A stretch of 64,000 nt of DNA from positions 445,001 through 509,000 of the forward strand of contig JACVTC010000099.1 in the NCBI GenBank assembly GCA_016946835.1, in the 5' to 3' direction. Origin of the DNA: Neocallimastix lanati (nom. inval.). Taxonomy: Eukaryota; Neocallimastigomycota; Neocallimastigomycetes; Neocallimastigales; Neocallimastigaceae. The notes beneath the pieces are model-generated. The model ran no database searches and was not told where the DNA came from. It was given only the letters and a program-made list of their open reading frames with translations. Below are positions 29,619-43,330 of the stretch, piece by piece (the first letter of the stretch is position 1; each line of letters begins with the position of its first letter). A program made the translations under genes and the position numbers.

Positions 29619-31307
29619 TTAATTTAATATAAATATTATTGTATTGAATGATAATTATTTTGATTATAACAATCATGGAATTATTATTACATGATTATTT
29701 AATATATTTTAATGTTATACTTACAGCGTATTGTTCACAATATATTTTACCTGTATCAAGTGGTCTTTTCATAGGAATTTTTTCTTTTTTCAATTCTTCA
29801 ATAAAATTTATTCTTTTTTTAATCAAACATTTAATATATTGACTATTTTTGATATTTTTATTATATAATTGCATTCTTTCTCTATTAATATTTAATTAAT
29901 AATTATATATATATATATATATATATATTTTTTTAATCCTTTATATTATTATAATTATGAAAAAAAAAAAAAAAAAAATTTTTTTTCTTCTTTTTTTCTT
30001 TATTATTTAAATTATAAAAACTTACTCTTTTCTAAATAAATAGGAAAGAAATGAAGAACTTTCTCTTATTACATAATCAGCAATATATTTGGTATCATAA
30101 ATTCCAGAAGGAAACATTTTTGATAAATCTGCAAGAAAGACGTCTAATTTATCTGGTAATGGAGCAAAAAAACTTTGATAAAGAAACATAAGATCCATTA
30201 AACCATTATGAACAACAACTGGGACTTTCCTAGCCCTTTTTAAAATTCTATTAAATATTCTTCTCATAACATTATTATATTGGGTTAAGGGATTGTTATC
30301 ATTTTTACGCTTCATTTCATATATAAAATATTATATTTTAAAAAAAAAAAAATTTATATATATATATTTATATATATTTATTAAATATGTAATTATATAA
30401 TATAAAAATGGATTTCAATTTAGAATTAATGAATTATATTTTTATAATTTAATTTATGATTTTAAATAAATCAAATGTTTTAATTTATTTTAATTTATTT
30501 TTTTTTTTATTTTTTTTATTTTTTTTTTTACCTTATTTTCTCCTGGGAAGTAGGGTATACCTTTTAATGCTTGTGTATTAAAATCAAATCCATTTTCAAT
30601 TAAAAATTTCATACTTTTTGAACTTTGCATATAATCTTGCTATTGATTTATATATGAAATTTATAAATTATATTTATAATGTTAAAATTCAAATACAAAT
30701 TAATATTATAATTGATATAATTATTAATACTATTTTTTTTTTTTTTTATTTTTATAATTAATAACATAAAAAAAAAAAATACTGAAAAAAAAAAAAAGAA
30801 GCAAAAAATATTTTATTTGAAATTACTTACTTGGGATAACATTAAAAAATTGAAACTATGATTTTGAAATTGAATACAATTAGGTTCTTCTTTTGATTTA
30901 GGTGATTTCTGAAACAACGACAAACCAAATGCTACTAAAGCATAATTAGAAACAACATTTTTTAATGCTTTATAACGGTCTTCTAAATTTCTATGAAAAA
31001 TGAAATTTAAAAATTTATAATTTTAAAAAATGATTTTTAAAATTAATATTCTTATTACCACAAAACTATTTTTTTTTTTTTTTTTTTTTTTTAACTATTT
31101 TAATTTTTGAAATATATATTTGACATACTGAGCTCTTATTCCATCTGAAATTCTTCCTAAACCTGTAAATTCTGTATCTAATGCAATGAGTGAGGATGAA
31201 TCAATGATATAATTAATAATTAATTGAAGTTCAATAATATTATTTTTATTAATATCATTATATAATGGAACAGAAGGTAAAGGTTTTGGAATTGGTAAAA
31301 TTTCCAT
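28734..31307 (-). CDS. TOE1: TOE1-type CAF1 family 3' exonuclease with CCCH zinc finger
   Basis: DEDD-type poly(A)/snRNA 3'-end exonuclease; vertebrate TOE1 trims U snRNA 3' tails in Cajal bodies. Six exons join in frame: 31307-31129, 30990-30831, 30639-30532, 30309-30026, 29881-29725, 29561-28734; 571 aa. Seen: the first catalytic pair in LIALDTEFTGLG (about residues 39-50), RYKALKNVVSNYALVAFGLS, FLIENGFDFNTQALKGIPY, the third catalytic Asp region in VVVHNGLMDLMFLYQSFF, and MFPSGIYDTKYIADY. A CCCH finger (C-x8-C-x5-C-x3-H: YCEQYAAHGFCIFGKECTKTH) is split by the last intron. A basic KRKRRKDRKK stretch (likely NLS) follows, then a disordered Ser/Asn/Glu region, and the C-terminal block AYFDAFMTGYIF with KLYVIGKSLPLL. 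That C-terminal DAFMTGY block and the finger identify TOE1 rather than CNOT7/POP2 or PARN. Confidence 0.93.
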
Positions 31308-31389
31308 TCTCTATATAATCAATAATTTTACTATTAATTTTTTAATATTATTTTAATGATTCACTAATTTTTTTTTTTTTACTTTTTTC

Positions 31390-31420
<31 letters not shown>

Positions 31421-32138
31421 TAATAGATTTAAATTTCAATTTAATATAATATAGTTTATATATTTATCATATCATAAATATAAAAATAATTTAATAATGT
31501 GTAACATTAAATTTACTTTATTAAAATAAAAAAAAAATTTTATGAATTTTTTGATTGTAAATTTTGTTTTATATAAAAATATTCTTTATTAATTAATACA
31601 AATAAATACTTTTATTTAAAAAAAAATTTATAACAAAAAAAAAAAAAAAAATAAAAAAAAAATATTAAATTATAATAATAATAATAAGTATTAATAAAAA
31701 GAAAAAAAAATTAAAATTAAAATATGCGAATAATATTTATAAAAATATTTAAAAAAAAAAACTTTATATTAAAAGTTTTTTTTTTTTTTTTTAAATATAA
31801 AGTACAATTTTTTCTTTTTTTTTTAATGAATAAAAACTTTATTAAAAAAAATAATTAAATATATGACATCCGATAAAAATTGAAAAATAAAAAAAATTTT
31901 TTTTAAAAAAAAAAAATGTTAATTATTGATTGTAATGATATAATGATATAATAAACTAATATGATATTTAAAAAATAAAAAAAAAAAATGCTATTGTTAA
32001 ATCAAATAAAGATATTAAATTTTTAAAAAAGAAATTAAGAAAAATCAAAGGAAAATAAAAGAAATATAATTGATATAGCATTAATTATTTTTTAATTACT
32101 ATTATTATTATTAATATTATAATTATTATTAATATTAT

Positions 32139-32169
<31 letters not shown>

Positions 32170-32220
32170 TATATATATATATTATTATTATTAATTATTA
32201 TTTTTTATATATAGTTCTTT
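31308..32220. other. Spacer between TOE1 start and ODAD2 end
   Basis: A/T low complexity only, with A and T homopolymers and (AT)n near 32140-32185. No gene seen. Confidence 0.5.
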
Positions 32221-32435
32221 TTAAGCCATAGCGGCTTTTTCACTAGCTAAAGCTAAACGACGAATATTTCCAATAGTACCGGCAGCAGCTTCTTGTAATG
32301 CAGGATCTGAAGAACCAACCATTCCTAAAAGAAGTTGAACAACACCATTTTCATGCATAGTAATACAATTATTTGCTAATATATATATATATTTTTTTAT
32401 ATATCAATGTTTAAATTAATATTTTATTTTTGAAA

Positions 32436-32466
<31 letters not shown>

Positions 32467-33927
32467 TTATAGATAAATAGATAATATAAAAAATATTAAT
32501 GTATAAATATATATACCATCCATTGATAATTGATGTAAAGCATGAGCTGTAGATTTATGAACTTGTTCATCAGGACTCTTTAAATATTTAACAAGAGGAG
32601 CGACAGCACCGGCAGAACCAAAAGCCACCTTATTATTACCCCAACGACAACATCTTGCAATTGCTTCAGCAAGATGTCTTCTTAATTTATCATTTTTAGT
32701 ATTTGTTAATTTAGCTAACATAGGAACGACACCATGATCTGTTATAACAGCTAAATTTTCCTCATCTTTGGCAATATTTGCAATAGATGCACATACACTT
32801 GCTAATACTTGAACATGCTCCGATTTCAATAAACTTACAATTAATTCTAAACCACCCACAAATGATCTAACCATTTCACCAGCATCTTTAGCTATAATAA
32901 TTAAATAATAATCACAGAATATACATATTATACAAATATAAATATAAATAATATAAATAATATAAATAATATAAATAATATAAATAATATAAATAATGTT
33001 TAATATTTAATAATTTTTTTTTTCTAATTAATAAATAATTAAATTATTTTAGATAAAATAATATATATGTATATTTTACCATGTTCAATGCATGGACAGA
33101 TAGCCCATGCAGCACTAGCTTGTACATGGTAATTAGGTGACTTTAATAATGACCATAAAAGACGAACACCATCAAGTTTATCAATAACAGACATACTCTC
33201 AGCTTTTTTTTTTTTTTTTTTTTTTTTTAGAAAAAAAAAAAAATAAAAATAATTTTAAATATTTACCAAAATTAATAAGAATTTATTAATATTATTATTT
33301 AATAATAATACAATTTAATAAATAAATATATAAATAAATAAATATATAAATAAATAAATAAAATAAAATAAAATAAAATAAAATAAAATAAAATAAAATA
33401 AAATAAAATAAAATAAAATAAAATAAAAAATAAAATAATAATAATATAATTTAATTTAATAATAGTATATGTAATCTAAATAATAATTACAATCTAAAGC
33501 ACAAGCACCAACAGCAGTTGTTACATTAACAAGAAGTGCTTGATTTGTTCCAGTTAATAAGTTTACAAGTGGGGTTATACCACCACTACATCTAATAGAT
33601 TCTCTTCCGTCCACTTTATATATATATATATGTATAATAAATTTTAATTTATTTAATGTATAATTATAATTATAACATAAATTATATAAACATCTATATT
33701 TCTATTTATATATTTATATACAACATATATATTATACAATTATAAAATATATATACCTGTTTGGGCACATGCACCAAGAGCACCAGCTACATTAATTAAA
33801 ACATCTTCAGGTTGATTTTCTAATAATTCAACAAGTTTTCTAATGGTATTTAATTTATTAAATTCTTTTACATTTTCCACTATTATTATAATATATATAT
33901 ATATATATATATAGAATTCATTATTAA

Positions 33928-33967
<40 letters not shown>

Positions 33968-34762
33968 CTCTTTCAAAATTTTATTATATCGATATAAATA
34001 TATATAAATATATATGTTTATTATATTTCTTACAATTTTGAGAGCATTTCCATATAGCACCTGTAGCGGCTACTAATAATTCTTTATTATCTTTTTTATT
34101 TAACAAATTAACTAATGGTGCTAAACCTCCATGGAGACGAACAAATTCTCTTGCTTCCTCTATTTATTTGAAAATCCCAATTTTTAAATTTAAATTATAT
34201 TTAATGACATTGTGTATTAATAATATTTGATTTTATTTTTTTTATATTCATAAAATAATATATATATATAAATATAAATATAAATATAAATATAAATATT
34301 AATATATATATATTATTACCATCTTCAGCACATTTAAAGATTGCACTAGCACAATTAGTTTGTAATTCTTCACTTTCACTTGATAAATTTTCAACTAAGA
34401 ATTTGATGATACCAGAATTTTGAATGGCTAAACGATAACTTTCTATTAATTTTTATACCATAAAAAAAAAAAAAAAAAAAAAATGAAGATAATTATCAGA
34501 ATTTTTATTAATGAATATTTTTAATCATTAATTTTTTTAATACTAAAAATTTTCAAATTAATAGTTACCAGATGATGCACATTCTTTTAAAATTTCTACT
34601 ACTGGAATTAACAGTTGTTCATTTTTAGATTCTAATAAATTGGCTAATAATGGAATTGCTCCAGCATTTTGAATAGCAATCTTGTTTTTTTCTATATTAA
34701 GATTAAACAAAATTTATTTAATGTCAATTAATATTTTAAGATAATTAATTTTTTTTATTTCA

Positions 34763-34812
<50 letters not shown>

Positions 34813-34838
34813 AAAATTAAATATTATATTAACCTATA

Positions 34839-34870
<32 letters not shown>

Positions 34871-35717
34871 GATTATGATTATAATTACTATGATTATTAT
34901 TATTTTTACATACCACTTTTACTTAAACTTGATAATGCCATTGCACCACAAATAGCAACTCTTTCTTCTTTAGAACCAGGTGTAACTTTCAATAAACGAA
35001 CTAATTTACGAATACCTTTATAGTGTCGTACAGCAGCTCTATTTCTCGCTATAATTTATTATATATATATTTTTAATTAATTAATTTATTTATTTTTTAT
35101 TAATATAAATAGTATAAATAAATTTAATATGGAGGTAATATATTTCTTATTTTCGATAATGTTATTAAAAAAATTTTATTATTATTATTAGGAATAGATA
35201 CAATTTTTAGCACAATTAGCAATAGTTTCTGCAGCAAGACATTTTAATTCTTCATTGGAATCACCTAATAAATCAACTAATGTCTTCATTCCATCAAGAT
35301 CAGCAATAGCATTACGAATTTGAACTTTATAAATTAAAAATTATTAAAATTTAAATATATTAAATTAAATTAATAAATATTAATGAAATATATTTATATT
35401 TAATAAAGGTTTTTTTTTTAATATTAAGGGGAAATATATTGAAAATTAGAAATTAAGTATAAAAACAATAACAACCACATCAACAAAAACATCAAAAAAA
35501 AAAAAAATAATAAAATAAAATAAAAGATTCTTACTATTTTGTGAAATTAATTGTAAAATTTTCAAAGCACCAATTTTACATTTAGAATCTTCTGTATCTA
35601 ATAAATTAACTAATGTATCTAAACCGCCAACATCTCTAATGGCTAATTGATTTGTTTCTAATTTTTATATTAATAATTTAATAAAGTAAAATAATATTCA
35701 TTTAATAAACAATAATG

Positions 35718-35751
<34 letters not shown>

Positions 35752-36183
35752 TATATTATTTATAATATTAAATATTAAATATTAAAAAATTTTTTTTTTC
35801 TAGATACCATTTAATAAATCAAAATCTCTTAATGAACAAATAGCAATAACAGTAGCTGTTGGATTACCACATCTTAAATATTTTACCAACTTTTGAATTT
35901 GCCAATATTCAGGTGGTAATTCATCTAAATAATAATAATGATAAAAAAAATAAAATAAAAATAAAATAAAATAAAATAAAATAATAAAAAAAAAAAAAGT
36001 ATTATTAAATATAATTTTTATATATTATAAAATTTAAATAATTTTATAATAAATTTCTATTCTTTAAATTATTTTTTATATATTTTTTATAAATATTATT
36101 ATTTTTTTTATTCATTACATGGTTCTTGTCTGCCTTCTTGGATTTCTTCTTCTGAACTTAATTCTTTTGTTAGAATATTATTA

Positions 36184-36278
<95 letters not shown>

Positions 36279-37166
36279 TTTGTTTAATTTTATTTTATTT
36301 TTATTTTTTAATATATATATATATATATTATATTTTTAACATATAAATATTAATAATAAGTTTATGAATTCAAAAATTATTATTATTATTATTATTTTTT
36401 TAACTCAATATACATATATTATATACATCAAAATATATTTGTTTATTTACCTGATTCTGAATCACTAGTCCATTCAGATAAATTAGATGAAGTTTTTCTT
36501 TGTAATTCTTTCAATGATTTATCACTGTTGGTAGTAACCTTTTTCTTAGGTCTTGTCCTTGTAATTTCTTTAGACTTATTACCAATGTCTATATTCTTAG
36601 TATTTAAATTTCTATTGATATGAATCATTAAAATAAAATTATTATTATTATTAATATTTTTTTTTTCAATTTTAACAATTTCAATATTTTATATAGACCT
36701 AGTTTCAATATATATATATATTTACCTCCATTTACTATTAATATCTAATTTTTTACTTCTTGATTTTGATTTTCCTTTTCTATATATAGATTCATATAGA
36801 TAGGTCAGTAGATAAATAGATTAATTTTATATATAATAATTTAAATATTAGGAATATTAGAACAAAAAATAAAATAAGATAATAATTATCGTTTAATATA
36901 AATTATTACATTTTTTTAGTTGTTATTTTTTTCTTTTGTTCAGGTTTAAATTGAGAAATACTTTGAACACTTTCAGATTCTTTCTTTTTTTCTTCCGCGA
37001 CCTTTAATTATATTAAATATATTATTATTATTATTATTATTATAGGATAAATTAATAATTTTTATTATTATTATTATTATTATATTAAATATTAATTTAT
37101 TAATTTACATTTACTAAATTTATGATAGATCCGGATTTTGGTGGTGGAACTATTTCTTTAATTTCC

Positions 37167-37211
<45 letters not shown>

Positions 37212-37674
37212 ATATCATAAAGTTAATTAATTAAGAATAAAGAATAATTTTTTTCATTAATTTTTTATATATATAAAAATTTTAAAGTTTTTAAAAAAAA
37301 AAAAAAACAAAATAAAATAAAATAAATAATAATATTATAATTTTATTATTATTATTATTATTATTATTTTTCTAAACTGATTAATATAATTTATTGTATT
37401 CCTACCTCTTTGTTGATTAATTTTATTCACATAAACATATTCTTGATTTTGAATTTTATCATTAAAGTGTGGACTGTATTCTTTAAGAAGGCTAATTAAT
37501 GAAGGATAAACTGAACTTTTAGATTCGTAATCAATATTTTCACCACCTTTAGTTTATTTTAAAAATTTTTAAAAATATTTATAGAATTAGTAATATAGAT
37601 ATATTGGTACATATTAATTAATTAAATAACATTAAATGTATATATAATAACAAAACTGATTTTTTTTTTATTAA

Positions 37675-37718
<44 letters not shown>

Positions 37719-38499
37719 AAAAAAAAAAAGTATATAGAAAAATATAGAAAACCTTTTTCATTTGTAGTATATCCTTTATTAATGAAGAAACCATTTATAC
37801 AGGCAGTTATAACAATTTTTTCTTTATCTTTAGGAAGACATTTAATATAACCAAGTTCATTATAAATTTGTCTCCATGGAGTTGCACGACAACCATTTCC
37901 AAATTTATAATCTTTTTTTTTATATTTTAATTATTATTATTATGTTTATTAAAAATAAATTCAATTGAAAAATCATAAACGTAACAAATAAATATATAAA
38001 TAAATGTTATGAAAAATATATATATAGAGAGAGAAAGAGAATAAATTATGAAAAGTATAATATTAATATATATATGATATTTAAAATATTAAAAAAAAGT
38101 TTTTTTTGTTTTATCTTATTTATTTATTTTTATTTTTATTTTTTTTTTTTTTTTTATTTTTTTTTAATATACCAGATTCCCATTCAATAGACTCTAATGC
38201 ATAATAATCTTCCTTTCCACAAAATGATTGAATCATTAATAATTCAGATTCAATTTTATTCATAGTTATTGTTTCATTTTTAACGTTAGTTTCTAGTAAA
38301 TTTCTTAACATATTATTATCACAAGCATTTAAAACTAATAATAATTTAAATCTTTTCTTGGTGTCTTCATCATCATTCATATTTGAACTATTAGTATCCC
38401 AAATATCATTAATTTGATTATTTCCTGAAACCCCAGTAACATATGAATAGAAATCCTTATTTTCTAATTATATACATATATATATTTATATATTTTTTT

Positions 38500-38538
<39 letters not shown>

Positions 38539-38893
38539 GATAATAATTTTTTATACCAATTATATGTATATATTATAAAAATTATATATTTATATATGTA
38601 TGTATGTATATTATAAATAATATTTAAATTAATAATAGTTATAAATTTATATTTAAAAAAAAAAAAAATAATAATAATTAAGGATAATTTTATTTACCTT
38701 TAATCATATTTTGTAGTTCAATTAGTTTTTTATCATCTGCTATTGCAAGAATTGAATTTATTTGCTCTAAGGTACATGCTCTAGCTAAATATGTTGGATT
38801 TTCAATTGAAATATTTGACGAAATATCATTTTCTAAGGTAAAAAGTGGGGATCCATTTTTTTGAAGTTTAGCTGAATATACTAAAAGATTACT

Positions 38894-38939
<46 letters not shown>

Positions 38940-39138
38940 ATTTTATTATATTTTATATATTGTAATGATATTTCAGAAATATCAAAATTATTTAATTTTA
39001 TATTTAATTAATAATAATAAAAATAAAAATAATAAAATAAAAAAAAAGAAGTTTTAATTATTTATTAAATTAATGTATATATATATATATATATTGATAT
39101 AAATTTGGATAAAAATAAATATTTAAATAGATGATTAT

Positions 39139-39170
<32 letters not shown>

Positions 39171-39449
39171 TTTTTTAAAAAAAAAAAAAAAAGATAAAAT
39201 AAAATACTTTATTGTTTCCTTATTAATAATATAATTTTCATTATTGAGGAATGAATTTGGTTTAATATTTATTGTTCTCCATTTTATAGATTTTTTAAAT
39301 ACTGTTTTTGCTTCCTCCGGATAGTTATTACAAATTTTTTCCAAAACCGATAATAAATTTTGAAGAAGATCATAATTTTCAACACATTTTACTAATTCTG
39401 ATGGATTTTTTTGAGACCATTTAAACTGACAAGAAATTATATTTCCCAT
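32221..39449 (-). CDS. ODAD2: ODAD2/ARMC4 outer dynein arm docking complex subunit (armadillo repeats)
   Basis: Axonemal protein needed to attach outer dynein arms to flagellar doublets. About 22 exons by eye; well-fixed ones are 39449-39208, 38891-38698, 38463-38173, 37911-37753, 37546-37406, and the last ending at the stop 32221. The N-terminal half matches ODAD2: [53 protein letters not shown], then an acidic Ser-rich linker ([13 protein letters not shown], about 36120-36165) and [20 protein letters not shown]. From about 35920 down, successive exons of about 120-140 nt each encode one ARM repeat, for example [20 protein letters not shown], then [40 protein letters not shown] and [20 protein letters not shown]. 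The end [20 protein letters not shown] ... [15 protein letters not shown] ... [20 protein letters not shown] is nearly the animal sequence. Poly-Glu/Asn tracts near exons 6-10 make those borders uncertain. Confidence 0.92.
33358..33428. repeat. (AAAAT)n microsatellite in an ODAD2 intron
   Basis: About 14 copies of AAAAT in the intron between the exons at about 33490-33610 and 33080-33205, flanked by AAATA/AATAAATA repeats. Confidence 0.85.
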
Positions 39450-39630
39450 ATTGGTATACTATATATATCAATAATATATAAATAGATTATTTTGATGTAT
39501 AATGAAAAAAAAAAAAAAAAAAAGACTAAATACAAAGAATTTAAATTTTCCTATTTAATAAATTTCTTTCTTTTTTTGTATTAATTTTTTTTTTATCTTT
39601 TATATATATAAATAATATTGTATTCTTTTT

Positions 39631-40208
39631 TTTTATTTTATTTTATTTTATTTTATTTTATTTTATTTTATTTTATTTTATTTATTTTATTATATTTTAT
39701 TATATTTTATATATTTTTTTATTTTTAATTTTATTTATTTATTTTATTTTATTTTATCTTATCTTATTTTATTTTATTTTATTTTATTTATTTTATTTTA
39801 TTTTATTTTATTTTATTTTATTTTATTTTATTTTATTTTATTTTATTTTATTTTATTTTATTTTATTTTATTTTATTTTATTTTATTTTATTTTATTTTA
39901 TTCAATCTGTACTTTATATTCATATTTCATCTATTTATTTTATTTTATTTTATTTTATTTTATTTTATTTTATTTTATTTTATTTTATTTTATTTTATTT
40001 TATTTTATTTTATTTTATTTTATTTTATTTTATTTTATTTTATTTTATTTTATTTTATTTATTTTATTTTATTTTATTTTATTTTATTTTATTTTATTTT
40101 ATTTTATTTTATTTTATTTTATTTTATTTTATTTTATTTTATTTTATTTTATTTTATTTATTTTATTTTATTTTATTTTATTTTATTTTATTTTATTTAT
40201 TTTATTTT
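39631..40208. repeat. (TTTTA)n array of almost 600 nt
   Basis: Over 100 copies of TTTTA, broken by occasional TTTA slips, two TCTTA variants, and one 40-nt non-repeat insert at about 39900-39937 (CAATCTGTACTTTATATTCA and following). Confidence 0.95.
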
Positions 40209-41633
40209 GATATATCTCAATTTTTTTTATGAAATAAATATTTTATGATATTCTTTTATTACTTTTTTTTTTTTTTTTTTTTTTTAAACTATATGATTAA
40301 ATTCTCAATATTTTCTGTTAAATGATTAATTCTGATGATGTCAAATTTTTAAAATTTTACTTTTTTACTAGTAATTAAAGTTTAATCATTATTTACGGAA
40401 AATTTTAACATTTTGGAATATTAGGAAGTTTATATATTTAATTTTAAAAAATAATAAATCAAATAAATAAATAAATAAATTAAATAAAAAATTAAAAAAT
40501 AAGTAAATAAATAAATGAATAAAATATTAAATAAATAAAATTTTAATAATTAATTAATCAAAAATTAAAAACATAACAAAACAATTCATTAATAAAAATT
40601 ATTTTTTATAATATAAACTATACGTAATATGTATAAAAGAAATGAATTACTTTTTATTATAAAAAAAAATAATAAATAAAAGAAATAATTATCTAAATAA
40701 ATTATTTATACATAATTACTATAATTAATATTAAAATGGTTTTATTATTATTTAAAATGATAAAAAGGTTTTATTTTTGATAATTACAAAAAATAAGATA
40801 TGTATATATAATATAAATAATTATTATAAATATTTTAATATTTTAATAAAAATTTTAATAATATATTATTTTATATAATAAAAATTTTTTAATAATATAC
40901 TATTTTATACTTTCGTTGCTTTTTAAAATTAATATATTAATAATGAAAATCTCAATTACTAGTTTAATTTATTATATATTATTATTAATTTTAATATGAA
41001 TTATTTATTATTATCATAATTACTATTACTATAATCCGTTAAATATTTTATTTTAAAAAAAAAATAATAAATAAAAATATAATTATTTATATTATAAAAT
41101 AAAATTCTTTGTAATAAAAATGATTATAATATTTTATTTTATTTTTTATTTATTTCAATTTTTATTATATTATATATATTATATTATATTATTTATTTTC
41201 ATTATTACTTTATTATTTTATTATTTTTTTATTTTTTTATTTTATTTTATTTTTTTTATTATATATATTTATTTTATTATAGTTTTTTTTTTATTTTATA
41301 ATATTTTTATATTTTATAATTTTTTTTTTTTTTTTTTCATTTTCATATTTTATTTCTATTACTATTTTTATATTTAATTATGATTTGCTAATTAAATTGT
41401 AATTATCAAAAAAATTTTTTTTTGATATTTGCATTAAAAATTGAATAGTAAATAATTTACCTTTATATGAAAATAACTAAATATAAAAAGTGAATGGTAA
41501 ATAATTTACCTATAAAATGTTAATTTATTATATTATATAATATATTATTAATATACTACATTATATTAAATTGTTTATCTTCATTGTGTAACATTTTCAA
41601 AATCTAATTTTTTTAGGTAATGAAGAATAAAAT

Positions 41634-41667
<34 letters not shown>

Positions 41668-41999
41668 TTTAATTAATCCTTTAAATTTGGAAAATATAAG
41701 TGAATAATATTTTTATGAAGATTAAAAAATTGAATATTATTTTACATTTATCAATTAGATAATTCAATACTATTAAAATTTATTTTACATTTATCAATTA
41801 GATAATTCAAGTTATTATTAAAATTTATAATTATTATTGAATTATTGATTATTGAATTATACAATGTAATGAAAATTTTAAATTTATATATATATATTTA
41901 AAAAACTATATTATTACTTGAGAAATAAAATTAATTAGATTTATTTTTTTTTTAATAATAAAAAAAAAAAAAAGAAAGAAAGAAAGAAAAGAAAAAAAG

Positions 42000-42340
42000 A
42001 GTAGTTTTCAATTTTAAGATGAACTTACTACTTCATTATGGAATTAAGTCTTCTTTTCTATTATGAATTGGGTATGATGAATACTGTTCTTATTATAAAC
42101 ACTTTCTATATCTTTTTCAGGTTACACAGTTTAGTATGATAATGGTCTTGATAAAAAGGGTCAAACAATTTTCTGTAATAATGAATAAGGGGTACAATAT
42201 ATTTCTTCTATTCCACTCTTAAAAAAGATTAATTGAGTAAAAGCATTTCTTCTTTTCTTTACCCTGCTGGTTGTCATAGTATGGATGAAATAATTTTTAA
42301 AACTTCAGTTGTTAAAGAGTTGGTATATTTAATTCATTGA

Positions 42341-42379
<39 letters not shown>

Positions 42380-42660
42380 ATATATAAATTTAATAAATAA
42401 TAAAATAAATATTTTCTATTATTTCACCTATGACGGTAATTGTTTAAATTATTCTGATGAAGGATTATACATGTAAAAATGTAATAAAAATAACAAATTT
42501 AAAGATTTCATCGTTAAAAATAATGTTATCTGGTCAAGAATTGATACTACTCAAATAAAAATTATTATTACATAGATATATATTTTTTTTTTTTTTTGTT
42601 TGTTTTTTTTTAGGCTAGAAAGAGAATACACTTCCAGTGTTTTATTAAATAGAAAATTAT
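42000..42660 (+). pseudogene. Decayed coding-like relic, family not recognised
   Basis: Base composition rises and plus-strand frames show protein-like pieces broken by stops and frame shifts: YDNGLDKKGQTIFCNN (about 42140-42185), CHSMDEIIFKTSVVKELV (about 42275-42330), YDGNCLNYSDEGLY and FKDFIVKNNVIWSRIDTTQ (about 42430-42560), and after a T-rich AG, EREYTSSVLLNRKL (about 42615-42655). A poly(A) run of about 35 splits it. The Cys/Asn/Gly style resembles secreted repeat proteins of this group, but I cannot name a family. Confidence 0.4.
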
Positions 42661-42676
42661 TTTTTTTATGGATTAC

Positions 42677-42722
<46 letters not shown>

Positions 42723-43330
42723 ACATGAGTTTTTTAATTTTCTTTTTTTATTTTTATATATATAAATATTTTTTTAATTTTCATTTGTATTTTATATTTT
42801 TAAAAAGTAATATTAATATTGTTAAATATTAATAAAAATCATTAATACTGATTTTTATTTTAATTATATTTTCAATAATAATAATTCCTTTTTATTTATA
42901 TATATATATATTATCTTATTTTACTTTTATTTTTATTTTTATTTTTTTTTTTAAAATAAAAAAATAATAAAATATATATATATATATATATAAAATTCTA
43001 TAGAAATATTGTTAATAAAAACTAAAATATATTTATCATATTAACATTTATATATATTTATATATCATGTAATATTTACGTTTATGTCATAAAAATTAAT
43101 ATATTTTTTTATTATTATTTTGTCTGAATAAAAATTAAATTAATATAAAAATTTTTTTTAAAAAAAATTTTTATTAATTTAATCCTTATTTATTTATTAA
43201 TTTATGTATTTATTTATGTAAGTATATATTTGTTTTTTTTTTTTTTTTTTTTTTTCCATATATATATATCAATTTATCTTTTTTAATTATTTATGAGTTT
43301 ATTTAATTACAAATACTAAATATATTACAT

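Larger units (their letters stand above)
39450..43330. other. Gene-free stretch upstream of ODAD2 with long pentanucleotide array
   Basis: Contains the TTTTA array (39631-40208), A/T low complexity, and short direct repeats near 41440-41515 (GTAAATAATTTACCT twice) and 41735-41815 (ATTTATCAATTAGATAATTCAA-like block twice). A decayed coding-like patch lies at 42000-42660. No intact gene. Confidence 0.55.

Noticed and set aside
36119-36346. Plus-strand poly-Tyr frame
   Set aside because: Microsatellite in an ODAD2 intron plus the antisense of the small exon at about 36120-36165.
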